The translations under genes were made by a program, and so were the position numbers. The notes beneath the pieces were generated by a model, which saw only the letters and a program-made list of their open reading frames with translations, ran no database searches and had not been told where the DNA came from. From contig NZ_CABFVH010000003.1 of the NCBI RefSeq assembly GCF_902141855.1, positions 1-64,000 on the forward strand: a stretch of 64,000 nt of DNA, written 5' to 3'. Shown here piece after piece: positions 44,684 to 53,268 of the stretch; within the stretch, counting starts at the first letter, position 1; each line of letters begins with the position of its first letter. Origin of the DNA: Methylobacterium dankookense (lineage in GTDB: Bacteria > Pseudomonadota > Alphaproteobacteria > Rhizobiales > Beijerinckiaceae).

Positions 44684-45457
44684 TCAGGCCAGGGACAGCG
44701 CGTCGGCCGCGGCCATCTCGACGAAGGCGCGCGCGTCGCGGCGGCATGCGTCGGCTTCCTGATAGAGGGACGGCGAGCCCGGCGCGCGGCGTAGGCGTAA
44801 CGCCTCGTCGAGGATGCGGCGCCAGCGCCCCTCAAAGGTGATCAGCCCGTAGAGGCCGGCTGCCGATTTCGACGGGATGCGCCACGTCGCCAAAAGGTAG
44901 TGCAGCCGGCACACGGCCAGCACGGCCTCATCCGATTCGCCGGCGGCATGGCGCTCCCGCAGGTCGTTCAAGGCATCCACCGCCCAGCCCGTCAGCGCGG
45001 CGGCGTCGAGCCAGGCCAAAGGTGGCGTCCCGCGCAAGGTGAGCGCATGGTCGGCGAGCGCGAGGCGGTCGACGGGTCGCCGCCGATGCCCGGAGAGCCG
45101 CTCGAAGCGTCCCGCACGGACCGCCGGGCCCGGCCCCCAGACGGCCGGTCCGTCCCAGTCCTCGCGCGCGACGTAGATCCCGTCGAGCGAGGGCTCCGTG
45201 TCAAGCGCCTCGTGCACCTGCGCGAGCGCGAGCGCACCTGCCCTGCCCGGGAGGCCGTCCGTCACCGCCACGAAGTCGAGGTCGCACCGACCCGGGACGA
45301 AATCGTCGAGCGCTGCCGAGCCGACCAGATGCAGGCCGACGACATAGCCCGGCAGCGCGGCGTCGAGCGCGGACAGGAAGCGCGCGGCCGCCTCCGCCAC
45401 TAGCGGGTGCGGGTGCGGGTCGCGGTCGAGGGGCGGGAAGGGCGAAGGGGCGGGCAC
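44684..45457 (-). CDS. Aminoglycoside-type nucleotidyltransferase
   Basis: 257 residues from a GTG start. An NTase fold starts with VGLHLVGSAALDDF and CDLDFVAV (GS and DxD metal site), followed by a helical ANT(3'')/DUF4111-like domain (ALTGWAVDALNDLRE, KSAAGLYGLITFEGRW). Such enzymes adenylylate spectinomycin or streptomycin, but many homologues have no proven drug. It starts 9 bases after the glutaredoxin-MauE reading frame, inside the copper operon, so another substrate is possible. Confidence 0.7.
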   Translation of the reverse strand: MPAPSPFPPLDRDPHPHPLVAEAAARFLSALDAALPGYVVGLHLVGSAALDDFVPGRCDLDFVAVTDGLPGRAGALALAQVHEALDTEPSLDGIYVAREDWDGPAVWGPGPAVRAGRFERLSGHRRRPVDRLALADHALTLRGTPPLAWLDAAALTGWAVDALNDLRERHAAGESDEAVLAVCRLHYLLATWRIPSKSAAGLYGLITFEGRWRRILDEALRLRRAPGSPSLYQEADACRRDARAFVEMAAADALSLA

Positions 45458-45466
45458 GGCTGCGTC

Positions 45467-46213
45467 TCAGTGGTGAGCGGCGAGCATCCAGACGGCCATG
45501 GCGACCATCATCAGGTTCTCGGTGAGCGAGACGAAGCCGAGCGGCACCTTACTGGACCCGCCGACGCAGGCGCACTTGATCTCACGCTTGTCGACGTAGA
45601 CTGCCTTGAACACCGAGGCTGCCCCGACCGTGCCGATGAACAGGGCGACCGGGATCGACAGCCAGTTCAGGGCTCCCGCCACCATCAGGACGCCGGCGAT
45701 GCCCTCCAGGAACGGGTAGGCGTAGGCGTAGCGCACCCAGCGCTGCCCGAGCAGGTCATAGCCCAGGAACATCGACGAGAAGCTCTCGACGTCCTGGAGC
45801 TTCAGCAGCGCCAGGACGCACATGCTGAAGGCGATGAACCACTCCGCTGCGCGCAGGGTCAGGGGCGTGCCGTAGGCGGCGTAGCTGGCCGCCAGCGCCA
45901 TCAGCGCGGTCATGGCAAAGACCGCCACGACGGGCGTGTAGGTCGTCGCGTTCGGGTCGTTGGCTGCCTTGCCGAAGCGCTGGCGCAGGTCGTCGTAACC
46001 GCCGACGCGCTCGCCGTTGATGAAGGTCTGCGGCGTCGACTTGACCTGATGCTCGGCCTTGAAGCGGTCGGTCTCTGCCCGGTCGGTCAGGAGGTGGTCC
46101 TCGACCTCGAAGCCCTGCGTTCGAGGAGGTCCTTGGCCTTCAGGCCGTAGGGGCAGGTGTGCTCGGGGGTGACCATCCGATAGAGGGTGGCCTTGCGGGC
46201 GGCGGTCGCCATC
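45467..46213 (-). pseudogene. Glutaredoxin-MauE fusion, one-base frameshift
   Basis: Paralogue of 25208-25954. It starts MATAARKATLYRMVTPEH, then TCPYGLKAKDLLER, after which one base is missing near 46115 (GAACGCAGGGC where GAACGCCAGGGC is expected). The frame resumes TPVVAVFAMTALMALAAS and matches the intact copy to the end (KCACVGGSSKVPLGFVSLTE). The break may be a sequencing indel, as the whole length is otherwise well conserved. It lies between Csp and the nucleotidyltransferase. Confidence 0.85.
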
Positions 46214-46262
46214 GTTCGTCCTCGTCGTTCGGAGGGAGGGGAGGTCCCCTCCCGGTCTGGGT

Positions 46263-46595
46263 TCAGGCGGCCATTTTCCGGCAGCTCTCGGCGCAAGCCC
46301 GGCATTGCCGGACGCAGTCGTCCATGTCGCCGACCTGCTCGCAACTCCTGGCGCAGGCCTCGCAGACCTCCGCGCAGGCCCGGCAGGTGTGCTTGTGCTC
46401 GGGGGTGCCGATCAGCATGAGGTGCGCCGATGTCCGGCACATCTCCGCGCAGGCCATCATCAGCCGGAAGTGCCCCGGCTCGACGTGCTTTCCGCCGGCC
46501 GGGAGGCAGTGGGTCGAAGCCATGCCCAGGCAAGTCTGGTAGCAGCGCAGGCATTCGTCGATGCAGGACTGCATCTCTGGGCTCATGTGCGACAT
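46263..46595 (-). CDS. Four-helix-bundle copper-storage-type protein (Csp-like)
   Basis: 110 residues from ATG 46595. Rich in Cys, with repeats such as CIDECLRCYQTC, CAEMCRTSAHL, HTCRACAEVCEACARSC and CVRQCRACAESC. This matches DUF326/Csp proteins, which line a four-helix bundle with Cys to hold many Cu(I) ions. No signal peptide, so a cytosolic Csp3-like role. It heads a minus-strand operon with glutaredoxin-MauE, nucleotidyltransferase and CsoR-type repressor. Confidence 0.88.
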   Translation of the reverse strand: MSHMSPEMQSCIDECLRCYQTCLGMASTHCLPAGGKHVEPGHFRLMMACAEMCRTSAHLMLIGTPEHKHTCRACAEVCEACARSCEQVGDMDDCVRQCRACAESCRKMAA

Positions 46596-46641
46596 GTCGT
46601 ACTCCGTCAATCTATATTTTAGGCGCGAGCATAGAAAGCAC

Positions 46642-46657
46642 ATATACGATAGTATAT
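46642..46657. promoter_or_regulatory. Palindrome in the AT-rich promoter of the Csp operon
   Basis: ATATAC-GATA-GTATAT, perfect six-base arms around four bases, in a strikingly AT-rich 80-base stretch. It sits about 50 bases upstream of the Csp start. It differs from the TACCC-N5-GGGTA boxes, so another regulator may act here. Confidence 0.5.
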
Positions 46658-46749
46658 ACGCTCTCCATCTCTTTATACAAACCAACGATGACCAACCAAG
46701 TTCAACCTTATCCGGAGACTCAAGCTCCATCTCTGGTCGGACTCTTCGC

Positions 46750-49700
46750 CTACTCCGCCGCCTGACCGTAACCGGCCTCAAGCCCTCGCACGTCCGCCTC
46801 CACCGTTCCGGGGTCCCCCGGCAGCCCCCAGCCCTTCACGAGCGCGTAGACGGCGGGGATCACGACGAGGGTCAGCACGGTCGAGGAGACCATCCCGCCG
46901 ATCATCAGGACGGCGATGCGCTGCATCACCTCCGAGCCCGAGCCGGTACTCCAAAGGATCGGGACGAGGCCGGCCATAATGGCGACGACGGTCATCACCT
47001 TCGGGCGCACCCGCTCGACCGCGCCGACCATGATCGCGCGGCGCAGGTCCTCCCGCGTCGGGGGCCGGCCCTCCCGCCCACACGCGGCCCGCACCTCGTC
47101 CCAGGCGTGGTCGAGGTAGACCAACATGATCACGCCGGTCTCGGCCGCGACGCCTGCAAGCGCGATGAAGCCCACCGCCACGGCGACGGACATGTTGAAG
47201 CCCATCCACCAGAGCAGCCACACCCCGCCGACAAGGGCGAAGGGCAGCGACAGCATCACGATGAGCGTCTCGGTCAGCCGCCGGAAGTTCAGGTAGAGGA
47301 GCAGGAAGACGACGAGCAGCGTCAGCGGCACCACGATCCGAAGCCGCGCCTCGGCCCGCTCCAGGTACTCGTACTGCCCGCTCCACTGGAGCGTCGTACC
47401 TTGGGGCAGCCTGACCTCGTCGACCACGGCCTGGCGCGCCTCCGCCACGTAGCCGCCAAGGTCCCGGCCCGCGATGTCGACGAAGATGTAGACCGCGAGT
47501 TGCCCGTTCTCGGTGCGGATCGAGGTCGGCCCCCGGGTCAGCTCGACCTTGGCGACCTCGCGCAGCGGCACCGTGCCGCCCGCCGGCAACGGCACCTGCA
47601 CTTCGTCGGCAATGGCCCGCGGGTCCGAGCGGAAGGTGCGGGGATAGCGCACGTTGACGGTGTAGCGCTCACGGCCCTCGACGGTGTTCGTCACGGCCTG
47701 GCCGCCGAGCGCCGTGGCGATGACGTCCTGCACATCGCCGACCATCAGCCCATAGCGGCCCAGCGCCTCCCGGTCGGGGGTGATGTCGAGGAAGTATCCG
47801 CCGATGACTCGCTCGGCGTAGGCGCTCGACGTGCCCGGCACCGCCCGGACGACGGCCTCAACCTGCCGGGCGACGCCCTCCATCTCCTTCAGGTCGGTGC
47901 CCAGCACCTTGATTCCGACCGGCGTGCGGATGCCGGTCGAGAGCATGTCGATGCGGGCGCGGATCGGCTGCGTCCAGGCGTTCGAGACGCCGGGGAACTG
48001 CAGCGCGGCGTCCATCTCGGCCTTGAGGCTCGCCAGCGTCACGCCCGGCCGCCATTCGGCCTTCGGCTTCAGCGTGATGACCGTCTCGAACATCTCCATC
48101 GGCGCCGGGTCGGTCGCCGTGTTGGCGCGGCCGGCTTTGCCGTAGACCGAGGCGACCTCGGGGAAGCTCTTGATGATGCGGTCCTGGGTGGCGAGCAGCT
48201 CGCCCGCTTTGGTCACCGAGATCCCCGGCAGGGTGGTCGGCATGTAGAGCAGGCTGCCCTCGTCGAGGTCCGGCATGAACTCGGAACCGAGTTGCCGCGC
48301 GGGCCAAACGGTCGCCGCCAGCACGCCGACGGCGAGCAGGATGGTCGGCACCCGTGCCCGCAGCACGCCGGCGATGAGCGGCCGGTAGAGCCAGATGAGC
48401 AGGCGGTTGAGCGGGTTGCGGTGCTCGGGGACGATGCGTCCGCGCACGAACAGCACCATGAGCGCCGGCACCAGCGTCACCGACAGGAGCGCGGCGGCCG
48501 CCATGGCGAAGGTCTTGGTGTAGGCCAGCGGCCCGAACAGCCGCCCCTCCTGGCTCTCCAGGGTGAAGATCGGCAGGAAGCTCACCGTGATGACGAGGAG
48601 CGAGAAGAACAGCGAGGGCCCGACCTCGCTCGCGGCCTCGACCAGGATCTCGACCCGCGGCTTGCCCAGTGGCGCCCGCTCCAGGTGCTTGTGGGCATTC
48701 TCGATCATCACGATGGCGGCGTCGATCATGGCGCCGACCGCGATGGCGATGCCGCCCAGGCTCATGATGTTGGCGCCAATTCCGAGCGCCTTTATCCCGG
48801 CGAGCGCCATCAGGATGCCGACTGGCAGCATCAGGATGGCTACCAGCGCGCTGCGCACGTGCAGGAGGAACACGACGCAGACGAGGGAGACGACGATGCT
48901 CTCCTCGACCAGCGTGTGCCGCAGGGTGTCGATGGCCGCGTCGATGAGTTGGGAGCGGTCGTAGACCGGCAGGATCTCCGTGCCGGCTGGCAGGCTCCTG
49001 GCGACCTCGGCGAGCTTCGCCTTGACCCCCTCGATGACGCTGAGGGCGTTGGCGCCGAAGCGCTGCAGGACGATGCCGCCGGCGACCTCGCCCTCGCCGT
49101 TCATCTCGGTGATGCCGCGCCGCTCGTCCGGCCCGAGCTCGACCCGGGCGACGTCCCGGACCCGCAGCGGCGTGCCGCCGGAGGTCTTGAGGACGATGTT
49201 TTCGATGTCGGCGACCCCCTTCACATAGCCCCGCCCGCGCACCATGAACTCGAACTCGGAGAGCTCGACCGTGCGGCCGCCGACGTCGGCGTTGCTCGAC
49301 CGGATGGCGTCCCGGAGCTTGTTGAGGCTGATGCCTTGGGCGCGCAGGCGGATCGGGTCGACGACGACGTTGTACTGCTTCACGAAGCCGCCGACGCCCG
49401 CGACTTCGGCCACGCCCTCGGCGCGGGAGGCGCCGAAGCGGATCACCCAGTCCTGCAGGGACCGGAGTTCGGCAAGCGTCCGCTCCTTCGCCACGAGGAC
49501 GTATTGGTAGACCCAGCCAACGCCAGTCGCGTCGGGGCCCAGCGTCGGCGTCACGCCGGCAGGCAGGCGGCTCGCCGCCGCGTTGAGGTACTCCAGCACC
49601 CGCGAGCGGCCCCAGTACGGGTCGGTGCCGTCCTCGAAGATCACGTAGACGAAGGACACGCCGAAGAACGAGAAGCCGCGGACCACCTTGGCCTTCGGCA

Positions 49701-49926
49701 CCGTCAGCATGGCGGTGGTCAGCGGGTAGGTGACCTGGTCCTCGACGACCTGGGGCGCCTGTCCCAGATACTCGGTGTAGACGATGGCCTGCACGTCCGA
49801 GAGGTCAGGGATGGCGTCGAGCGGCAGGGTCCGGAGCGCCAGCACGCCGGCCGCGACGGCGAACACCGTCCCGACCAGCACCAGGACGAGGTTGCGGGCC
49901 GACCAGCCGATGAGGCGCGCGATCAC
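46750..49926 (-). CDS. cusA: CusA/CzcA-type heavy-metal RND efflux pump
   Basis: 1058 residues from GTG 49926, which overlaps the CusB stop (GTGA). Twelve helices and two large periplasmic loops, with RND motifs (LPLDAIPDLSDVQAIVYTE, GAMIDAAIVMIENAHKHLE, RVRPKVMTVVAIMAGLVPIL). It should expel Cu(I)/Ag(I) or a related ion with CusB and an outer-membrane partner. Of the E. coli CusA Met cluster, only the one in ARIDMLSTG is evident; the regions GGQAVTNT and TSIRTENG carry other residues, so specificity may differ. Confidence 0.93.
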   Translation of the reverse strand: MIARLIGWSARNLVLVLVGTVFAVAAGVLALRTLPLDAIPDLSDVQAIVYTEYLGQAPQVVEDQVTYPLTTAMLTVPKAKVVRGFSFFGVSFVYVIFEDGTDPYWGRSRVLEYLNAAASRLPAGVTPTLGPDATGVGWVYQYVLVAKERTLAELRSLQDWVIRFGASRAEGVAEVAGVGGFVKQYNVVVDPIRLRAQGISLNKLRDAIRSSNADVGGRTVELSEFEFMVRGRGYVKGVADIENIVLKTSGGTPLRVRDVARVELGPDERRGITEMNGEGEVAGGIVLQRFGANALSVIEGVKAKLAEVARSLPAGTEILPVYDRSQLIDAAIDTLRHTLVEESIVVSLVCVVFLLHVRSALVAILMLPVGILMALAGIKALGIGANIMSLGGIAIAVGAMIDAAIVMIENAHKHLERAPLGKPRVEILVEAASEVGPSLFFSLLVITVSFLPIFTLESQEGRLFGPLAYTKTFAMAAAALLSVTLVPALMVLFVRGRIVPEHRNPLNRLLIWLYRPLIAGVLRARVPTILLAVGVLAATVWPARQLGSEFMPDLDEGSLLYMPTTLPGISVTKAGELLATQDRIIKSFPEVASVYGKAGRANTATDPAPMEMFETVITLKPKAEWRPGVTLASLKAEMDAALQFPGVSNAWTQPIRARIDMLSTGIRTPVGIKVLGTDLKEMEGVARQVEAVVRAVPGTSSAYAERVIGGYFLDITPDREALGRYGLMVGDVQDVIATALGGQAVTNTVEGRERYTVNVRYPRTFRSDPRAIADEVQVPLPAGGTVPLREVAKVELTRGPTSIRTENGQLAVYIFVDIAGRDLGGYVAEARQAVVDEVRLPQGTTLQWSGQYEYLERAEARLRIVVPLTLLVVFLLLYLNFRRLTETLIVMLSLPFALVGGVWLLWWMGFNMSVAVAVGFIALAGVAAETGVIMLVYLDHAWDEVRAACGREGRPPTREDLRRAIMVGAVERVRPKVMTVVAIMAGLVPILWSTGSGSEVMQRIAVLMIGGMVSSTVLTLVVIPAVYALVKGWGLPGDPGTVEADVRGLEAGYGQAAE

Positions 49927-51485
49927 GGCTTGCCCCCAGCGTTCGACGCCTGCCGGTCGTCCTTGGCATCTTTCGGGGCGGCCAGGGACTGGAGCGCGGC
50001 CTTCAGGTTGCTCTCGGCGTCGATCAAGAAATTCGCCGCCGTGACGACGCGGTCGCCGGCCGCGACGCCCTCCCGGACCTCGATGTAGCCCTCGCCGCGG
50101 ACGCCTACCTTCACCTCCTTGGGCTCGAAGCGGCCCTCGCCGCGGTCGAGGAGCACGACCTGGCGCTCGCCGGTATCGATGACCGCGTCGTCCGGGACCG
50201 CCATGACCGGCTTGGCGTCGCCGGTGGCGATCTCGACGTCGGCGTACATGTCGGGCAGGAGCGTCCCGTCCGGGTTCGGCAGCTCGATCCGTACCCGCGT
50301 GGCCCGGGTGTCGGGGTTCACCTGCGGGTAGATCACCGCCACCTTGCCCGAGAAGGTCCGGCCCGGGGACGAGCGCAGCCGCACGGTGGCGGCCTGGCCC
50401 ACGCGTACCGAGGCGAGGTCGCGCTCGGGCACGTCGGCCAGGACCCACATCGTCGAGACGTCGCCGATGCGGAACAGGGTGTCGCCGGCAGCCGCCTTCA
50501 TGCCCTCGATGGCGGTCCGCTGCAGCACCAAGCCATCGCGCGGCGAGGACCACGTGACCGCCATCGGCACCTTCCGGGTGCGCTCCATCTCGTCGATGAC
50601 GGTCTCGGAGACGTTCAGGTTCTGGAGCCTGCGGCGCGCCCCGTCGAAGCCGGGGTTGGCGATCAACTGGGCCGCGGCCGCGTTGATCTCGGGCGAGTAG
50701 ACGTGGACCAGGGCCTGGCCCTTCCGGACACGGTCGCCGGTGGTGACGTTCTCGACGTGGTCGACGTAGGCGTCGGACCGGGTCGCGATGACGGTCACCC
50801 GCCGCTCGTCGAGGGCGACCGTGCCGGGCACGCGCACCGGTTGCGCCACGACCCGCCGCTCGGCGACCTCGGTGCGCACGCCGGTGCGCTGGACCTTGCC
50901 GGGCGAGACGGTCACGACGTTCCCGCCCTCGTCCTCGCCCGCGTAGACGGGGATGTAGTCCATCCCCATCGAATCCTTCTTCGGCACCGGCGATGTGTCC
51001 GGCAGTCCCATCGGATTGCGGTAGTAGAGGATCATGCGGGCGCCCCCGGCGGGCTTGGCGGCCTCGCCCTGGGCCATGCCGTGCCCGGACATGACGTGCC
51101 CGGACATGGCGGACGGCATGGCGTCGCCCTCGTCGGGGACGTCGAAGCCGACGTCCTCGCCGGCGCGCACCGCACGGAACTCGCGCCCGTCCCCGGTGGC
51201 CATCAAGGACGCCGAGTAGACCGGTTTCCCGTCCGGGTCCCGGTAGTAGAGCACGGGACCGGCCGCCTTCTTCGGCGCCGGGACTGACGTGGCGGCATGG
51301 CCCGAGACGGCCGGAAGCCAGCCGGCCACGCGCTCCCGCACGTCGTCGACGAGGCCGGGGACCAACTCGGATCGGACCCGTTCCACGAATGCCGGCACGG
51401 TGGGTGTCCCTTGCCCGGCGACGTAGCCGACGCCCCCCGCCGCGAGCGCGGCGAGGGTTCCGGCGAGCCATGCCGACCGGATCAC
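49923..51485 (-). CDS. cusB: CusB-type periplasmic adaptor
   Basis: 520 residues from GTG 51485. N-terminal membrane anchor. Two heavy-metal-binding (HMBD) modules: VLYYRDPDGKPVYSASLM, and ILYYRNPMGLPDTSPVPKK then DSMGMDYIPVY, separated by a His/Met loop (MSGHVMSGHGMAQ). The membrane-fusion protein core follows, with lipoyl/hairpin (TTGDRVRKGQALVHVYSPE) and beta-barrel parts. It links CusA to the outer-membrane channel and hands over metal. The doubled HMBD is slightly unusual. The start overlaps the FixH-like stop. Confidence 0.92.
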   Translation of the reverse strand: MIRSAWLAGTLAALAAGGVGYVAGQGTPTVPAFVERVRSELVPGLVDDVRERVAGWLPAVSGHAATSVPAPKKAAGPVLYYRDPDGKPVYSASLMATGDGREFRAVRAGEDVGFDVPDEGDAMPSAMSGHVMSGHGMAQGEAAKPAGGARMILYYRNPMGLPDTSPVPKKDSMGMDYIPVYAGEDEGGNVVTVSPGKVQRTGVRTEVAERRVVAQPVRVPGTVALDERRVTVIATRSDAYVDHVENVTTGDRVRKGQALVHVYSPEINAAAAQLIANPGFDGARRRLQNLNVSETVIDEMERTRKVPMAVTWSSPRDGLVLQRTAIEGMKAAAGDTLFRIGDVSTMWVLADVPERDLASVRVGQAATVRLRSSPGRTFSGKVAVIYPQVNPDTRATRVRIELPNPDGTLLPDMYADVEIATGDAKPVMAVPDDAVIDTGERQVVLLDRGEGRFEPKEVKVGVRGEGYIEVREGVAAGDRVVTAANFLIDAESNLKAALQSLAAPKDAKDDRQASNAGGKP

Positions 51486-51892
51486 TTGACGGCCTGGAAG
51501 ACGAGCCGGTCCTCGACCGTGCCGTTCTCGCCCTGGACCTTGGCGCCGAGCGACAGCCGCCAGTTGCCGGCCATCGTCAGCTTGGTCTTGAAGCGGTAGA
51601 CGCCGGGTTCCGTCGAGGGGAGCTGCTCGATCTTGGTCGTCATGGTCTCCATGTCGTCGGGGGCCATGTCGAGGCGCTTGGCGAAGATCACGGCGTCGGG
51701 CACCGGCTTCCCACTGCGCTTGTCCACGAGGCGGACGGCGACCACTGCCTCGCCCTGCTTCATCTCCTTCTGGGTGAGCTCGAAGGCGTAGTCCTTGATG
51801 TCCGCCAGCGCGGGCACGGTCAGGGCCGACGCCGACAGCACGGCGCCGAGCAGCGCGGCCGGCACGGCGCGCGCGAAGGGGTTCTTGGTCAC
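51482..51892 (-). CDS. FixH/YtkA-like exported protein
   Basis: 136 residues from GTG 51892 behind AGGAGACATCACCC. Signal peptide (VPAALLGAVLSASALTVPAL) and an Ig-like FixH/YtkA domain (DIKDYAFELTQKEMKQGEAV, GVYRFKTKLTMAGNWRLSL). FixH-type proteins assist copper delivery to oxidases or pumps; here it sits in the cus operon with overlapping start/stop codons (GTGA) to cusB. Confidence 0.8.
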   Translation of the reverse strand: MTKNPFARAVPAALLGAVLSASALTVPALADIKDYAFELTQKEMKQGEAVVAVRLVDKRSGKPVPDAVIFAKRLDMAPDDMETMTTKIEQLPSTEPGVYRFKTKLTMAGNWRLSLGAKVQGENGTVEDRLVFQAVK

Positions 51893-51973
51893 GGGTGATG
51901 TCTCCTGAACGCGATGGATGGCGGCGCGCGGGCGCGCGTCACCGTGCCGGCACAAGCGCCGGCGGCATCGATT

Positions 51974-52414
51974 TCAGGCTCGGGGTGGCTCGGGGTACGG
52001 CGTCCCGTGCACGCTGGCGAAGGTCGCGGGAGTCGGCCAGGACGCGCTCGCACGGATGGCGACGGGCACCGGGACCGGCACCGCGGCGGGCAGCAGCGAG
52101 GCCACGCTCGCCAGGCACAGGGCCATCAGCGGGCAGCCCTTGGCGCAGTCCGGCTTCGCGGCGGCGGGTTTGGGGCAGCACGGCATGTCGTCCATGTCCA
52201 TGCCGGACATGTCGGCCGCCATGGCCGCGTAGTGACCCATGGCGGCGTGGTCCATCCCGGCCATGCCGGAGTCGGCAGGGTTCGGCGTGTGATGGCCCTG
52301 CCCCATCGACGCGAGCATGCCCGCAGTGGCCGCGTGGGCGGTCACCGGCGTCAAGGCGAGGCTGAGGACCGCCAGGAGCGGCAACAGTCGCCGAAGGGCG
52401 AGCCAGAACGTCAC
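51974..52414 (-). CDS. Secreted Met/His/Cys-rich protein of the cus operon
   Basis: 146 residues from GTG 52414. A signal peptide (LLPLLAVLSLALTPVTAHA) is followed by a Met/His region (MASMGQGHH-like, GMAGMDHAAMGHYAAMAADM, SGMDMDDMPCC) and Cys motifs (CCPKP, CAKGC). This type of short Met/His protein binds Cu(I)/Ag(I) in the periplasm; it resembles DUF2946-like proteins but is not a sure match. It lies between the HMA gene and the FixH-like gene. Confidence 0.65.
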   Translation of the reverse strand: MTFWLALRRLLPLLAVLSLALTPVTAHAATAGMLASMGQGHHTPNPADSGMAGMDHAAMGHYAAMAADMSGMDMDDMPCCPKPAAAKPDCAKGCPLMALCLASVASLLPAAVPVPVPVAIRASASWPTPATFASVHGTPYPEPPRA

Positions 52415-52502
52415 GTATCCAGGATGCCAAATTCCGGGCCGGCGCGAAAGTCCGGCCTGATGTCTCAGGAACGGCGGACAGGCCGGTTGGTTGCGCCCGC
52501 GC

Positions 52503-52703
52503 TCAGGCGGGCTCGGCCGGATAGCCGGCCTCGGTGATGGCCCGGGCGATCCGGTCGGCCGGCACCACGACACCCGACACTGTGACCAGCTTCGCCCCGA
52601 GGTCGACCTCGACGCCGGCATCCGGCTCGATGGCTTGCACGGCGCGGGTCACCGACCTGGCGCAGCCGCCGCACCCTATCTTCTCGACCTTCAATCGGAC
52701 CAT
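52503..52703 (-). CDS. HMA-domain metal chaperone at the head of the cus operon
   Basis: 66 residues: MVRLKVEKIGCGGCARSVTR, a ferredoxin-like HMA fold with CGGC instead of CxxC with Ala-Gly. It ends VPADRIARAITEAGYPAEP. It is the first gene after the CueR-type promoter and should carry Cu(I)/Ag(I) to the pump. Confidence 0.88.
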   Translation of the reverse strand: MVRLKVEKIGCGGCARSVTRAVQAIEPDAGVEVDLGAKLVTVSGVVVPADRIARAITEAGYPAEPA

Positions 52704-52732
52704 GACGCTCTCCTTCGAACAACGTCTTCACC

Positions 52733-52762
52733 AGATGGGGCTTCCTACCGTTGGAAGGTCAA
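52733..52762 (-). promoter_or_regulatory. CueR-type (MerR-family) promoter of the cus operon
   Basis: Minus strand: TTGACC (-35, 52762-52757), then the dyad CCTTCC-AACGGTA-GGAAG and a weak -10 (CATCTG) 19 bases after the -35. The long 19-base spacer with an internal dyad is the hallmark of MerR/CueR promoters and closely matches E. coli copA. No merR-type gene is visible in the window, so the regulator must be elsewhere. Confidence 0.7.
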
Positions 52763-53268
52763 GGTCCGGAATGATGTCCTAAAGCCGGGGTCTGCACAAC
52801 CCGGACAGGCTGTGCGGTCCTGGAAGCGACGGAGCAAACGTCCGGTTTCGGAAAATTACTCGGCCGCGCATAAATGGCTGCGTTGGGTCGGTCGCGGAAT
52901 GTCCGCTTCCGGTTGGAAGGCCGAAAGCCCGTTCGCATCGGCCAAGGACTGGGCGGAGCGGGTGAACATCGATCATGCCGTCATCCAGGCATCCGCCCGT
53001 ACACCGACCTGACGCCCAGCCTCCGACCTCAACGGCTTCTGTCTTCGGAGACCCAGTCAGCGCGAATCTATAACATTCCCTGATATCAGCGAGGCTGCAC
53101 ACTCGGGCTGCCCATTTGACGAGGCCGGCTTCGAGCCAAGGGACGACGTTCGTCGTCGCCAACCAAATCATCGTATCGCGTGATCAAAACTATCGATACG
53201 TTCCGTTGGAGCGAACGAATGAACGCGGTCATGGTCGTGGCAGATCCAGTCCACGAGGTGCACGCACC
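52763..53268. other. Gap between the cus operon and the YeiH gene
   Basis: About 500 bases with no recognised gene. The right part holds an inverted repeat (53172-53200) that may be the YeiH operator. The rest shows no family motif. Confidence 0.45.
53172..53200. promoter_or_regulatory. Inverted repeat upstream of the YeiH gene
   Basis: CGTATCG (53172-53178) and CGATACG (53194-53200), 15 bases apart, about 70 bases before the YeiH start. The spacing suits a LysR-type site, and a LysR gene lies at the end of this cluster. Functional evidence is absent. Confidence 0.4.

Noticed and set aside
46561..50088. A plus-strand open frame of 1175 codons
   Set aside because: It is antisense to cusA, has biased Arg/His/Asp composition and no family motifs. 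In high-GC DNA the opposite frame of a long gene often stays open.
46750..51471. A single 1573-codon minus-strand frame covering cusA and cusB
   Set aside because: The cusA frame happens to stay open through cusB, but that part is nonsense-like. cusB is read in another frame, and the GTGA overlap at 49923-49926 separates the genes.
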